From: UBA7455 sp026713185
Lineage (GTDB): Bacteria > Pseudomonadota > Gammaproteobacteria > Pseudomonadales > Azotimanducaceae
NCBI GenBank assembly: GCA_963665785.1
Contig: OY762456.1
Coordinates: 1,364,001 to 1,428,000, forward strand
Length of the DNA: 64,000 bases
Direction of reading: 5' to 3'
This document shows, in pieces, positions 44,684 through 53,120 of this stretch (positions are counted from its first letter, which is position 1; each line of letters opens with the position of its first letter). Under the pieces are notes generated by a model, which had not been told where the DNA came from, did no database searches, and saw only the letters and a program-made list of their open reading frames with translations. Both the position numbers and the translations under genes were made by a program.

Positions 44684-44689
44684 TCAGGT
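44678..44689. repeat. 12-bp palindrome where two convergent stop codons abut
   Basis: ACCTGATCAGGT: the first TGA ends fabY and the complementary TCA ends prfC, so both genes stop at the palindrome's centre. Confidence 0.7.
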
Positions 44690-46381
44690 AATTTCCCGCG
44701 TTTTATGGAAACTGACGTCCGGCCATCGTTCTTCCGTTACTGACAGATTAACCATGGTTGGGGCCAGGTAAGTCAGGTGACCACCGCCATCCATAGCCAG
44801 GTTCAATACTGCCTTGTGCTTGAGTTCTTTCAGTATTTTCTGGTCTTCACATTCAATCCAGCGTGCAGTAGAAACGTTTACCGGCTCGTAAGAGCATTCA
44901 ACCCTGTATTCATCCTTCAGACGGAATATAACCACATCAAACTGCAGAACTCCCACGGCGCCCAGGACAAGATCATTGTTGGCAAGTGGCATGAATACCT
45001 GAACCGCACCTTCTTCAGATAATTGCGCAAGCCCCTGCCGTAGCTGTTTGCTTTTCAGGGGATCTTTCAATCGCACCCTGCGAAACAACTCTGGCGCAAA
45101 ATGAGGAATTCCCGTATAGCGATAATCTGCTCCCATGGTGAAAGTGTCGCCGATACTTATCGTGCCATGATTGTGCAGGCCAATGATGTCACCGGCCCAG
45201 GCATCATCTGTCCGGGCACGTTCTCCTGCCAGAAAAGTAACGGCGTCACTGACCCTGACTTCTTTGCCAATCCGGACATGCTTCATCTTCATTCCCTGCT
45301 GATACTTACCCGAACAGACCCTCATGAAGGCGATTCGATCCCGGTGTCTGGGGTCCATGTTCGCCTGAATTTTAAAGACAAACCCGGAAAATTCGGTTTG
45401 TTCAGCCGCAATGGGTTTTTCACTGGTCTCCCGGGACTGGGGTGCAGGTGCGTATTCTACAAAGCCTTCCATCATTTCCAGCACACCAAAATTCAATAAA
45501 GCGGCGCCAAAGTAGACCGGAGTCAGTTTTCCAGCCAGGTATTCCCCAACATCAAACGCGTGGCTCGCACCCTGTACGAGTTCAATTTCTTCCTTCAATT
45601 GTTCCCACATGTCAGCCAGATAGCTTTGTGCCTCCTTGCTTTTAAGTCCATGTATGACCCGGGGTTCCCTGTTTGACTGTTCTCTGGATCGAGTAAAAAT
45701 ATGAATCTCGTCCTTGTACAGGTGATAGATACCCCTGAAGTCTGAACCCATGCCAATTGGCCAGGTAACGGGTGCACATTTAATATTCAGAATGTCCTCG
45801 ATCTGGTCCAGGACTTCTATCGGGTCGCGGACTTCACGGTCCATCTTGTTGATAAAAGTCAGTATCGGTGTGTTTCTCAACCGGCACACTTCCATGAGCT
45901 TGATCGTTCTTTCCTCAACGCCTCTGGCACAATCAATCACCATGAGGACGGAATCAACCGCCGTCAATGTCCGGTAGGTGTCTTCTGAAAAATCCTGGTG
46001 ACCGGGGGTATCCAGCAGGTTTACCACACGGTTTTTGTAGGGAAACTGCATGACGGATGTTGTAATTGAAATTCCCCGCTGCTTTTCCATCTCCATCCAG
46101 TCAGATGTGGCATAGCGGTCTGACTTTCTTGCCTTGACCGTTCCAGCCTGCAGAATCGCATTGCTGCAGAGCAACATCTTCTCCGTGATGGTGGTCTTGC
46201 CGGCGTCCGGGTGTGAGATGATCGCAAAGGTTCTCCTGCGCCTGACTTCATGGAAGCCATCGGTTTGCAGGGCGCCTTCCGCTTGCAGGGCGCCTTCCGC
46301 TTGCAGGGCGCCTTCCGCTTGCAGGGCGCCTTCCGCTTGCAGGGAGCCTTCAGCTTGTAGAGAGCCTTCAGTAGGTTTCAT
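44684..46381 (-). CDS. prfC: Peptide chain release factor 3 with repeat-encoded N-terminal extension
   Basis: 565 residues. Residues 5-40 are six copies of a hexapeptide (EG[S/A]LQ[A/T]); the conserved protein begins at about residue 42 with RRRRTFAIISHPDAGKTT (P-loop), followed by DTPGHQDF and NKMDRE. RF3 is the GTPase that removes RF1/RF2 from the ribosome. Ordinary RF3 has only about 10 residues before RRTFAI, so about 30 residues are extra. The repeat unit is 18 bp, so change in copy number keeps the frame. Confidence 0.96.
   Translation of the reverse strand: MKPTEGSLQAEGSLQAEGALQAEGALQAEGALQAEGALQTDGFHEVRRRRTFAIISHPDAGKTTITEKMLLCSNAILQAGTVKARKSDRYATSDWMEMEKQRGISITTSVMQFPYKNRVVNLLDTPGHQDFSEDTYRTLTAVDSVLMVIDCARGVEERTIKLMEVCRLRNTPILTFINKMDREVRDPIEVLDQIEDILNIKCAPVTWPIGMGSDFRGIYHLYKDEIHIFTRSREQSNREPRVIHGLKSKEAQSYLADMWEQLKEEIELVQGASHAFDVGEYLAGKLTPVYFGAALLNFGVLEMMEGFVEYAPAPQSRETSEKPIAAEQTEFSGFVFKIQANMDPRHRDRIAFMRVCSGKYQQGMKMKHVRIGKEVRVSDAVTFLAGERARTDDAWAGDIIGLHNHGTISIGDTFTMGADYRYTGIPHFAPELFRRVRLKDPLKSKQLRQGLAQLSEEGAVQVFMPLANNDLVLGAVGVLQFDVVIFRLKDEYRVECSYEPVNVSTARWIECEDQKILKELKHKAVLNLAMDGGGHLTYLAPTMVNLSVTEERWPDVSFHKTREIT
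46263..46370 (-). repeat. 18-bp minisatellite (six units) in the 5' end of prfC
   Basis: Six head-to-tail units, the central three identical (GCTTGCAGGGCGCCTTCC) and the two near the start codon diverged, suggesting growth from the downstream side. Confidence 0.93.
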
Positions 46382-46516
46382 ATTTTTTATACAGGTCAGT
46401 TGCAGTTGTCACACCGGTGTGCGCGCGATTATACAGTGCTGATTGAGAGAAGTGTTGCGAACAACGCAGGATGTAGAAGATACTACAGCGCTGATTCAAA
46501 TTAGAAGGAATCTCAA

Positions 46517-48118
46517 GTGTCGCTCATTACCTGGTCCTGGCTATTCCTGATTCTGTATATCGGCGCCATGCTCGCTATCGGTGTGCTGGGTCAACGCCGA
46601 GTCAAACACGCTGACGATTTCGCTACCGCGCGTGGTTCTTACGGCCCTGTATTCCTGGCATTTGCGTTCGCAGCCACGACTGCCAGCGGCGCGACATTTC
46701 TGGGTGGACCGGCACTTGCCTACTCGTTCGGGTTTGCCTCTGTGTGGGGTAACTTCCTCTATCCCATTGGCGTTTACTTTGGTGTGCTGATCTCCATGCG
46801 CCTGATCGCAAGATCTGGCAACCGGTTTGGCAACCGCTCTATCCCGGAGTATCTGGGTGACCGTTTCCAGTCCGATGGCATCCGGGTCATCGTGTCTGTG
46901 TTTTCGCTGGTATTGTTTTTCTATCTGGCGGGACAGTTGGTATCCGGATTGGTAATGTTCGAGGTAATGCTTGGTATGCCGCCTATATGGGCGCTCATTG
47001 TTACCTCGTCGGTATTGTTGATCTATGTCGTGCTTGGTGGCGCTCACGCGGATATTCTTACTGATGGCGCGCAGGGTGTCATGATGCTGATCCTCGCAGT
47101 TGTGGTCATTACGCTGTTTGTCTTCGGTATTGGCGTTGAAGGTGGCTTGTCCGGTTTGGTTGACAATCTCAGGAACCAGGATGAACACCTTGTCAAGCCG
47201 CTTAACGTCACCACACCGCTGTACCACTCCTGGTGGTCTATAGCCTGCATAGTCCTGGCACACCTGCCGCTCGGGTTGTTGCCTCACCTCGGTAACAAAC
47301 TCTGGGCGCTCAAAGGCATTGATCAGCAGAGATCCTTCATCAAGTTGGCGTTCATCTTTGGCATCACACTGGGGATGCTTGGTCTTGCCGGCTTGCTGGC
47401 GCGGGGTGTACTGGACGATGCGCTGTTGCAGTCTGGCGCTAACCCCAATCAGTCTTTACCTATGCTGTTTATCGAATTGTTCCCAACCTGGCTCGCCGCG
47501 TTGATCGGCGTCGGCATTCTGGCCGCGATCATGTCCACTGCAGACGGGTTGGTGGTATCTTCATCACAGATCATTGCCAACGACCTGTACCGGCGTACGC
47601 TGGCGCCTCGCATGACACGCATCACCAGCCCGGAACGTCAGGATCGCATCGAACTCATTATCGGTCGAATTGCGACGGTATTCACACTGGTGATCTGTAC
47701 CGTTATGGCCTGGTTCCTCATCGAGCGGAATATAGCCCTGATCGTCTGGATTGGTATTGGTGGGATGATGGCTGCTTTCGCCGGTCCGCTGGTGCTGGGA
47801 GCTTTGTGGAAGGGGGTGACCCGAAGAGGCGCCTATGCCGGGTTAATCGCCGGTTTTGGCGCCTTTGTGGTTCTGCACATGCAGTTGGTTAATCCAGTCT
47901 GGTTCGAGGGTACCGGGTTGCTTCACATCGTGATTACCTGGCTTCATGGGGAAGGACCCAACCCGATATCCTGTGCAGCCATCGGTGAGGGTGTCGGTGT
48001 GCTGATGACATACATTGTCTCCAAGACCACCGCGCCGCTGCCGGAAGACCACGTCAACGCTGTATTCAGTAACGATCCCCAGGGGACTGCGAATGAGATA
48101 CAACAATCTTACAGTTGA
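46517..48118 (+). CDS. Sodium:solute symporter (SSS family)
   Basis: 533 residues with about 13 membrane segments. SSS features include GARGSYGP-like first loop, FAFAATTASGATFLGGPALAYSFG, SIPEYLGDRF and a later ADGLVVSSSQIIANDLYRR. Family members carry proline, pantothenate, sugars or organic anions with sodium; the substrate is not clear. The following crotonase gene overlaps its end by 26 bp, suggesting uptake and CoA-dependent degradation of one acid. Confidence 0.92.
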   Translation: MSLITWSWLFLILYIGAMLAIGVLGQRRVKHADDFATARGSYGPVFLAFAFAATTASGATFLGGPALAYSFGFASVWGNFLYPIGVYFGVLISMRLIARSGNRFGNRSIPEYLGDRFQSDGIRVIVSVFSLVLFFYLAGQLVSGLVMFEVMLGMPPIWALIVTSSVLLIYVVLGGAHADILTDGAQGVMMLILAVVVITLFVFGIGVEGGLSGLVDNLRNQDEHLVKPLNVTTPLYHSWWSIACIVLAHLPLGLLPHLGNKLWALKGIDQQRSFIKLAFIFGITLGMLGLAGLLARGVLDDALLQSGANPNQSLPMLFIELFPTWLAALIGVGILAAIMSTADGLVVSSSQIIANDLYRRTLAPRMTRITSPERQDRIELIIGRIATVFTLVICTVMAWFLIERNIALIVWIGIGGMMAAFAGPLVLGALWKGVTRRGAYAGLIAGFGAFVVLHMQLVNPVWFEGTGLLHIVITWLHGEGPNPISCAAIGEGVGVLMTYIVSKTTAPLPEDHVNAVFSNDPQGTANEIQQSYS

Positions 48119-48881
48119 ACATGAGGGACATATAGCCATTGTGACCTTCAATCGTCCAGAGAAGGCCAATGCGCTGAATTACGAGCACCTTCAGGAAATT
48201 GAGGATGTTGCGCTGTCATTTCGGGACGAGGCTGAGACCCGGGTGGTGATTTTTACCGGCGCCGGAGATCATTTCTGCTCTGGCGCTGATCTTACCGATG
48301 CCGGGTCTGATTACAGTGGACCCATGGTGTTACGTCGCCGCAGGATCCGAATCGGAGAAAGGGCAATCAATGCCCTTGTTGGCATCGACCAGATCAGCAT
48401 TGCCGCGTGGCATGGAGCGGCAATAGGCGGTGGCGCCTGTATTGCAACGGCTTGCGACTTCCGCATCGGTGCTGAAGAGTGTTTTATGCAATACCCGGAG
48501 ATCGACATCGGGATAAACCTGCAATGGAAGAGCCTGCCGTTGATTACACATCTTGTTGGCCCGGCCCGTGCCAAGCGGCTGGTTGCCGGTGGTGACCGGA
48601 TTCATGCCCCGATGCTGCTGCAATGGGGTGTGCTGGATGAACTCGTTCCCCATAATGAACTGATGGTTGCCGCTCGAGCCCTGGCTGCTTTTTATGTGAA
48701 TAAGCCACCGATAGCGGTACAGATGATCAAACGCAGTGTCAACGCGATTACCGGCGCCCTTGATCAGAGCATCATGCATATGGACTCGGACCAGAATATG
48801 CTGGCCGGATCATCGCAAGACAGTAAAGCGGCAATCAAAGCCTATCTGTCTAAATCCAACCCTGTATTTAACGGCGATTGA
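48093..48881 (+). CDS. Enoyl-CoA hydratase/isomerase (crotonase) family protein
   Basis: 262 residues from an ATG inside the symporter gene, with AGGGGA upstream. Crotonase motifs TFNRPEKANALN, VIFTGAGDHFCSGADL (oxyanion hole) and WHGAAIGGGACIATACDF. The catalytic Glu position reads MQYPEIDIGI, compatible with hydratase or isomerase action. Likely co-transcribed with the symporter. Confidence 0.92.
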   Translation: MRYNNLTVEHEGHIAIVTFNRPEKANALNYEHLQEIEDVALSFRDEAETRVVIFTGAGDHFCSGADLTDAGSDYSGPMVLRRRRIRIGERAINALVGIDQISIAAWHGAAIGGGACIATACDFRIGAEECFMQYPEIDIGINLQWKSLPLITHLVGPARAKRLVAGGDRIHAPMLLQWGVLDELVPHNELMVAARALAAFYVNKPPIAVQMIKRSVNAITGALDQSIMHMDSDQNMLAGSSQDSKAAIKAYLSKSNPVFNGD

Positions 48882-49072
48882 TGCAGTCGTCGAATATCTG
48901 AAATCTGGCACGAACCAGGCTGACCATTACACCCGACGCACTGAAATGGTGCATATGACGTTTCTGATTGTTTTCGATGGTGCGGAATTAACAGGGATTC
49001 ATGTTTCCAGGGTGGCATATTGTTTGCATATTCAGATTGCCTCCACAGTGTAACTATCAATAAGGAGAGATT

Positions 49073-50113
49073 ATGCGTCTCACCAGAATCATACTTTTAA
49101 CATCAATTCTTTCATTACTTTCATTCAGTGCAACCGGTAAGGACGATTATAAAATTGCCTGGAGTATTTACGTAGGCTGGATGCCCTGGGGTTATGCAAA
49201 GGATTCCGGCATCGTTGATAAATGGGCTGAAAAATACGGCATTACCATTGATGTCGTTCAATTCAATGACTATATCGAATCAATCAACCAGTATACAGCC
49301 GGCGCCTTTGATGGCTGCACCATGACCAATATGGATGCTCTGACGATTCCGGCAGCCGGTGGCGTGGACTCAACAGCACTGGTTGTTGGCGATTTTTCAA
49401 ATGGGAATGACGGCATCCTGCTAAAAGGCAACAAGACTCTTGCTGATATAAAAGGTCAGAATATCAATCTGGTGGAATTGTCGGTATCCCATTACACACT
49501 GGCGCGTGCCCTGGATTCCCTCGGAATGTCGGAACGGGATGTCACCGTCGTTAATACTTCGGATGCGGATATTGTCGCAGCGTATACCACTGACGATGTG
49601 ACTTCAGTTGTTACCTGGAATCCACTGCTGAGCGAGATCATGGCCATGCCGGATGTGAGCAAGGTATTTGATTCTTCACAGATCCCTGGAGAAATCATCG
49701 ATATGCTCGTGGTCAATACCGATACTCTGGCTGCGGACCCCCGGTTGGGTAAGGCGCTGGCGGGAGCCTGGTATGAAACCATGCAAATCATGCAGAGCAG
49801 CGATGAGGCCAGGACAGCCATGGCTGAGGCTTCCGGTACAGACCTCGCTGGTTACAACGCGCAGCTTGACGCTACCGAGATGTTCTACAGTGCAGAGGAT
49901 GCGGTAGAGTTTGTCCGCTCCGCTGATGTAGAGACCACGATGAAAAATGTAGCTGACTTTTCCTTTAAGCATGGTCTTTTGGGAGAAGGCGCAGCGGACA
50001 GTGGATTCATTGGCATTGCTTTCCCTGGTGGAAAGGTCCTGGGTTCAGAGAGCAACGTTAAACTGCGTTTTGACGACATTTATATGGGTATGGCTGCCGG
50101 GAGCGAACTGTAA
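49073..50113 (+). CDS. ABC transporter substrate-binding protein for guanidine/urea-type compounds
   Basis: 346 residues. Signal peptide of about 20 residues (ending SATG) followed by KIAWSIYVGWMPWGYAKDSG, a NitT/TauT/NMT1-type periplasmic binding domain as found beside urea or guanidine carboxylase genes. Good GGAGAG ribosome site. First gene of the seven-gene operon. The 191-bp leader upstream shows no recognisable ykkC guanidine riboswitch core. Confidence 0.9.
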   Translation: MRLTRIILLTSILSLLSFSATGKDDYKIAWSIYVGWMPWGYAKDSGIVDKWAEKYGITIDVVQFNDYIESINQYTAGAFDGCTMTNMDALTIPAAGGVDSTALVVGDFSNGNDGILLKGNKTLADIKGQNINLVELSVSHYTLARALDSLGMSERDVTVVNTSDADIVAAYTTDDVTSVVTWNPLLSEIMAMPDVSKVFDSSQIPGEIIDMLVVNTDTLAADPRLGKALAGAWYETMQIMQSSDEARTAMAEASGTDLAGYNAQLDATEMFYSAEDAVEFVRSADVETTMKNVADFSFKHGLLGEGAADSGFIGIAFPGGKVLGSESNVKLRFDDIYMGMAAGSEL

Positions 50114-50125
50114 GAGACTCTTTTT

Positions 50126-50219
50126 GGTAACCTGGGCAAATGCGGATAATTATAATCACTGTCCTTTTTATTGGTAACCCGGGCAAATGCGGATAATTAA
50201 TCACCGTCCTTCCAGGGGT
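50126..50219 (+). repeat. 47-bp tandem duplication of the ABC permease start region
   Basis: GGTAACCTGGGCAAATGCGG at 50126 recurs at 50173 as GGTAACCCGGGCAAATGCGG, and the similarity continues beyond the ATG. The upstream ATG (50140) opens an out-of-frame 18-codon reading frame that ends at 50194-50196, just after the real start at 50187. Confidence 0.88.
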
Positions 50220-50999
50220 ATCAGCTATTTTACGGCAATCCTGCCATTTGTATTGCTGATCGTTGTTTATGCCGTGTTTTCAGACGCGAGACTTGAGGCA
50301 AATCCGGACGACAAACTATTACCGGATGCAGCCAGTTTGGGGAATGCGGTTCATCGCATGGCTTTTGAACCCAGTAAAAGAACAGGGGAACTGCTACTGT
50401 GGAAAGACACGGTTGCAAGCCTGACGAGGCTGTTCATCGGTTTGTCCATCAGTGCCTTTATTGGACTGACCGTTGGTGTATTCAACGGTATAGTGCCCTG
50501 GTTTTCGGCCTTCTGGACACCCTTCGTCCGAGTATTGTCGATGATTCCGCCCATGGCGATATTACCCATTCTGTTTATCGTTTTTGGCCTGGGTGAACTG
50601 TCGAAGTATGTATTAATCATTTTTGGCACAGCGCCATTTATCATGCGAGACATGGAACAGCGCGTTCGTGAGTTGCCTCATGAGCAAATCATCAAGGCAC
50701 AGACGCTGGATGCAACCACGTGGCAGATTTTGTTGCGTGTTGTCCTGCCGCAGGTGATGCCGCGACTGTTGGAAGCAGTAAGACTGACGACAGGTGCGGC
50801 CTGGCTGTTTCTTATCGCCGCAGAGGCAATTGCTTCGACCGAAGGACTGGGATACAGAATTTTTCTGGTACGTCGCTATCTCGCCATGGATGTGATCCTG
50901 CCATACGTGATATGGATTACCTTTCTTGCATTCGTAATGGACTTCTCATTGCGCAGGTTGAATACACTGTGCTTCCCCTGGTTTGGGGCAAACCGGTGA
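50187..50999 (+). CDS. ABC transporter permease
   Basis: 270 residues, about six membrane helices, with the EAA loop ATTWQILLRVVLPQVMPRLLEA that docks to the ATPase. NitT/TauT type. The start is the second copy of a tandem duplication, so its expression may depend on the short upstream frame. The stop overlaps the ATPase GTG start. Confidence 0.93.
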   Translation: MRIINHRPSRGISYFTAILPFVLLIVVYAVFSDARLEANPDDKLLPDAASLGNAVHRMAFEPSKRTGELLLWKDTVASLTRLFIGLSISAFIGLTVGVFNGIVPWFSAFWTPFVRVLSMIPPMAILPILFIVFGLGELSKYVLIIFGTAPFIMRDMEQRVRELPHEQIIKAQTLDATTWQILLRVVLPQVMPRLLEAVRLTTGAAWLFLIAAEAIASTEGLGYRIFLVRRYLAMDVILPYVIWITFLAFVMDFSLRRLNTLCFPWFGANR

Positions 51000-51772
51000 G
51001 CCTCATCAGAATCAAAAAATTATGGAAGTCCTATGGCGCAAAGAATGTGCTCGAAGGTCTTGATTTCAGTATTGATGCCAATGAGTTCGTCACCATCGTT
51101 GGTGCTTCCGGTTGTGGCAAGACCACCTTTTTACGAATGATACTTGGCGAAGAAGAGCCCAGCCGTGGCAGCATAGAAATTGATGGTGAAAAACTGATAG
51201 CTGAACCGGGTAAGGACAGAGGAGTGGTATTCCAGCGATATTCGGTATTCCCGCACTTGACGGTATTGGAAAACGTGATGTTGGGACTCGAATTTGCCGG
51301 TTCCAAAATACTCTGCCGGGGCTTTGGTTCTGTCAGAAGACACTGGACTCAACGCAGCCGGGAAATGTTGGACAGGGTTGGTTTGCTGGCATCAGCCAAC
51401 GATTATCCCGATGCTCTGTCTGGAGGGATGCAACAACGTCTGGCACTGTCACAGTCATTGGTGGTGGCGCCCAGGATTCTGCTTCTGGATGAACCTTTTG
51501 GCGCCCTTGATCCCGGTATTCGCAGCGATATGCATGTCCTGGTGCGTGAACTGCATCGTGAACTCGGCTTGACGGTATTGATGGTGACTCATGATATCTC
51601 CGAAAGCTTCTACCTGGGAACACGGGTGCTGGTATTGGACAAAATACGTATTGATCCACATGATCCTGATCTGTACGGAGCCAACATCACCTATGATATC
51701 CCGGTGCGTAATCCACTGGATGACATTGCCGGCACAGTTGGGGAAGAAAGGAGAGTGACACAATATGAATGA
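50996..51772 (+). CDS. ABC transporter ATP-binding protein
   Basis: 258 residues beginning at GTG (GTGA overlap with the permease stop). Walker A GASGCGKTTF, Q-loop VFQRYSVFPHL, signature LSGGMQQRLALSQSL, Walker B ILLLDEPFGALD and H-loop VTHDI. Powers the NitT/TauT-type importer of this operon. Confidence 0.95.
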   Translation: MSLIRIKKLWKSYGAKNVLEGLDFSIDANEFVTIVGASGCGKTTFLRMILGEEEPSRGSIEIDGEKLIAEPGKDRGVVFQRYSVFPHLTVLENVMLGLEFAGSKILCRGFGSVRRHWTQRSREMLDRVGLLASANDYPDALSGGMQQRLALSQSLVVAPRILLLDEPFGALDPGIRSDMHVLVRELHRELGLTVLMVTHDISESFYLGTRVLVLDKIRIDPHDPDLYGANITYDIPVRNPLDDIAGTVGEERRVTQYE

Positions 51773-52493
51773 ATACAGCGATACTCTGCCTGGAGGTCGT
51801 CACTGGTCGATGTTGATTCGTCGTGGCGTGCAGATGACACTGACAGACCTGGAAGGTGGCGGTAATGTCGGTATGCTGATGTATAACCCGCTGAATTTTC
51901 TGGAGCGACTAAACCTGCCTGATACATTGAAATGCCAGCATACTTTCAAATTAACAACCGGTCATTGTCTGTATTCTGATATGGGGAGGATTTTCTGTTC
52001 GATTATCGATGACGACCTGGGTTGGCATGATGCCTCAAGCGGTACGTGCAATGCACGGATAGTTGAAAAAAAATGGGGCGCCAGCAGTTACCAGGAAGAT
52101 CGAAACGACTATCTTCGTAATGGACGGGATAGTTTTCTGGTAGAACTTGCCAAATACGGTCTGGGTAAACCCGATGTTGTCGCCAATATGAACTGGTTCA
52201 GCCGCGTTGATGTTGATGCAGAGGGGAATATGTCGCTGCGTGCAGCACACTCTGTACCGGATAGTCGGGTTTCCCTCCGTTTTGAAATAGATACCCTGGT
52301 GGTGATGCATTCATGTCCCCATCCACTGAATACGTCGTCAAGCTACCCACGAAGCCCCATCCGCTACCGGTTGTCGCCGGCAATGCCTGTGGCTGAAGAT
52401 GATGCCTGTTTGAATTCGCGTGAAGAAAACAAACGCGGATTCGCGAACAACTCACTGTATTTGATGGGAGAACAACATGTTGCAAGTGAGTGA
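51765..52493 (+). CDS. DUF1989 protein, carboxyguanidine deiminase subunit CgdA-like (UAAP1)
   Basis: 242 residues, urea-carboxylase-associated protein 1 family. Shows MLIRRGVQMTLTDLEGGGNVGMLMYN, a CGxHD-like DLGWHDASSGTCN and MNWFSRVDVDAEGN. In Pseudomonas, paired DUF1989 proteins CgdA/CgdB form the deiminase that turns carboxyguanidine into allophanate. Overlaps both neighbours (8 bp upstream, 17 bp downstream). Confidence 0.9.
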   Translation: MNEYSDTLPGGRHWSMLIRRGVQMTLTDLEGGGNVGMLMYNPLNFLERLNLPDTLKCQHTFKLTTGHCLYSDMGRIFCSIIDDDLGWHDASSGTCNARIVEKKWGASSYQEDRNDYLRNGRDSFLVELAKYGLGKPDVVANMNWFSRVDVDAEGNMSLRAAHSVPDSRVSLRFEIDTLVVMHSCPHPLNTSSSYPRSPIRYRLSPAMPVAEDDACLNSREENKRGFANNSLYLMGEQHVASE

Positions 52494-53118
52494 TCGATCG
52501 ATCAATGCAGCGCGCCATGTCGATGTAGTGGGGGCCGGTGACTACTGGTTGCATAAAGTCAGTAAGGGTGAAGTTTTCAGAATCACGGATCTTAAAGGCA
52601 ATCAGGCAGTCGATACGCTGTTTTTTAATGCCAGGGAACCACATGAGCGGTACAGCGCATTCGATACAATTCGTGAACAGAAAAATCTTTATCTGACTAC
52701 GGGCAGTACGTTATTGTCCGATGAATGCAACCCCATGCTGCAAATCGTTGCTGACACCTGTGGCCGTCACGATACAGTTGGCGGCGCCTGCGCCGGCGAA
52801 AGTAACACGGTACGATATGCCCTGGAATTAAAGACCATGCACTCCTGTCGTGATAGCTGGATGCTTGCACTTAACCGGCATTCAGAATATGGACTCACCA
52901 AACGGGACCTGGCTCACAACATCAACTTCTTCATGAACGTGCCAGTCACACCGGAAGGCGGTTTAACCTTTGAAGACGGCATCAGCGATGCTGGAAAGTA
53001 TGTCGAGATGATTGCCAGGATGGATATTCTCGTACTGATCTCAAATTGTCCCCAGTTGAATAATCCCTGTAACGGGTACAACCCTACGCCAATCGAACTT
53101 GCGATCTGGCATCAATAG
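52477..53118 (+). CDS. DUF1989 protein, carboxyguanidine deiminase subunit CgdB-like (UAAP2)
   Basis: 213 residues, urea-carboxylase-associated protein 2. Contains GDYWLHKVSKGEVFRITDLKG, CGRHDTVGGACAGESN and NINFFMNVPVTPEGGL, the second subunit of the pair. Ends 2 bp before the carboxylase ATG. Presence of both subunits favours guanidine over urea as substrate of the pathway. Confidence 0.91.
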   Translation: MLQVSDRSINAARHVDVVGAGDYWLHKVSKGEVFRITDLKGNQAVDTLFFNAREPHERYSAFDTIREQKNLYLTTGSTLLSDECNPMLQIVADTCGRHDTVGGACAGESNTVRYALELKTMHSCRDSWMLALNRHSEYGLTKRDLAHNINFFMNVPVTPEGGLTFEDGISDAGKYVEMIARMDILVLISNCPQLNNPCNGYNPTPIELAIWHQ

Positions 53119-53120
53119 TC

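Noticed and set aside
48882..49072. Guanidine (ykkC) riboswitch upstream of the guanidine-type operon
   Set aside because: Expected from the pathway, but I could not find the conserved ykkC-I blocks or a convincing pair of ACGR-loop hairpins; not annotated.
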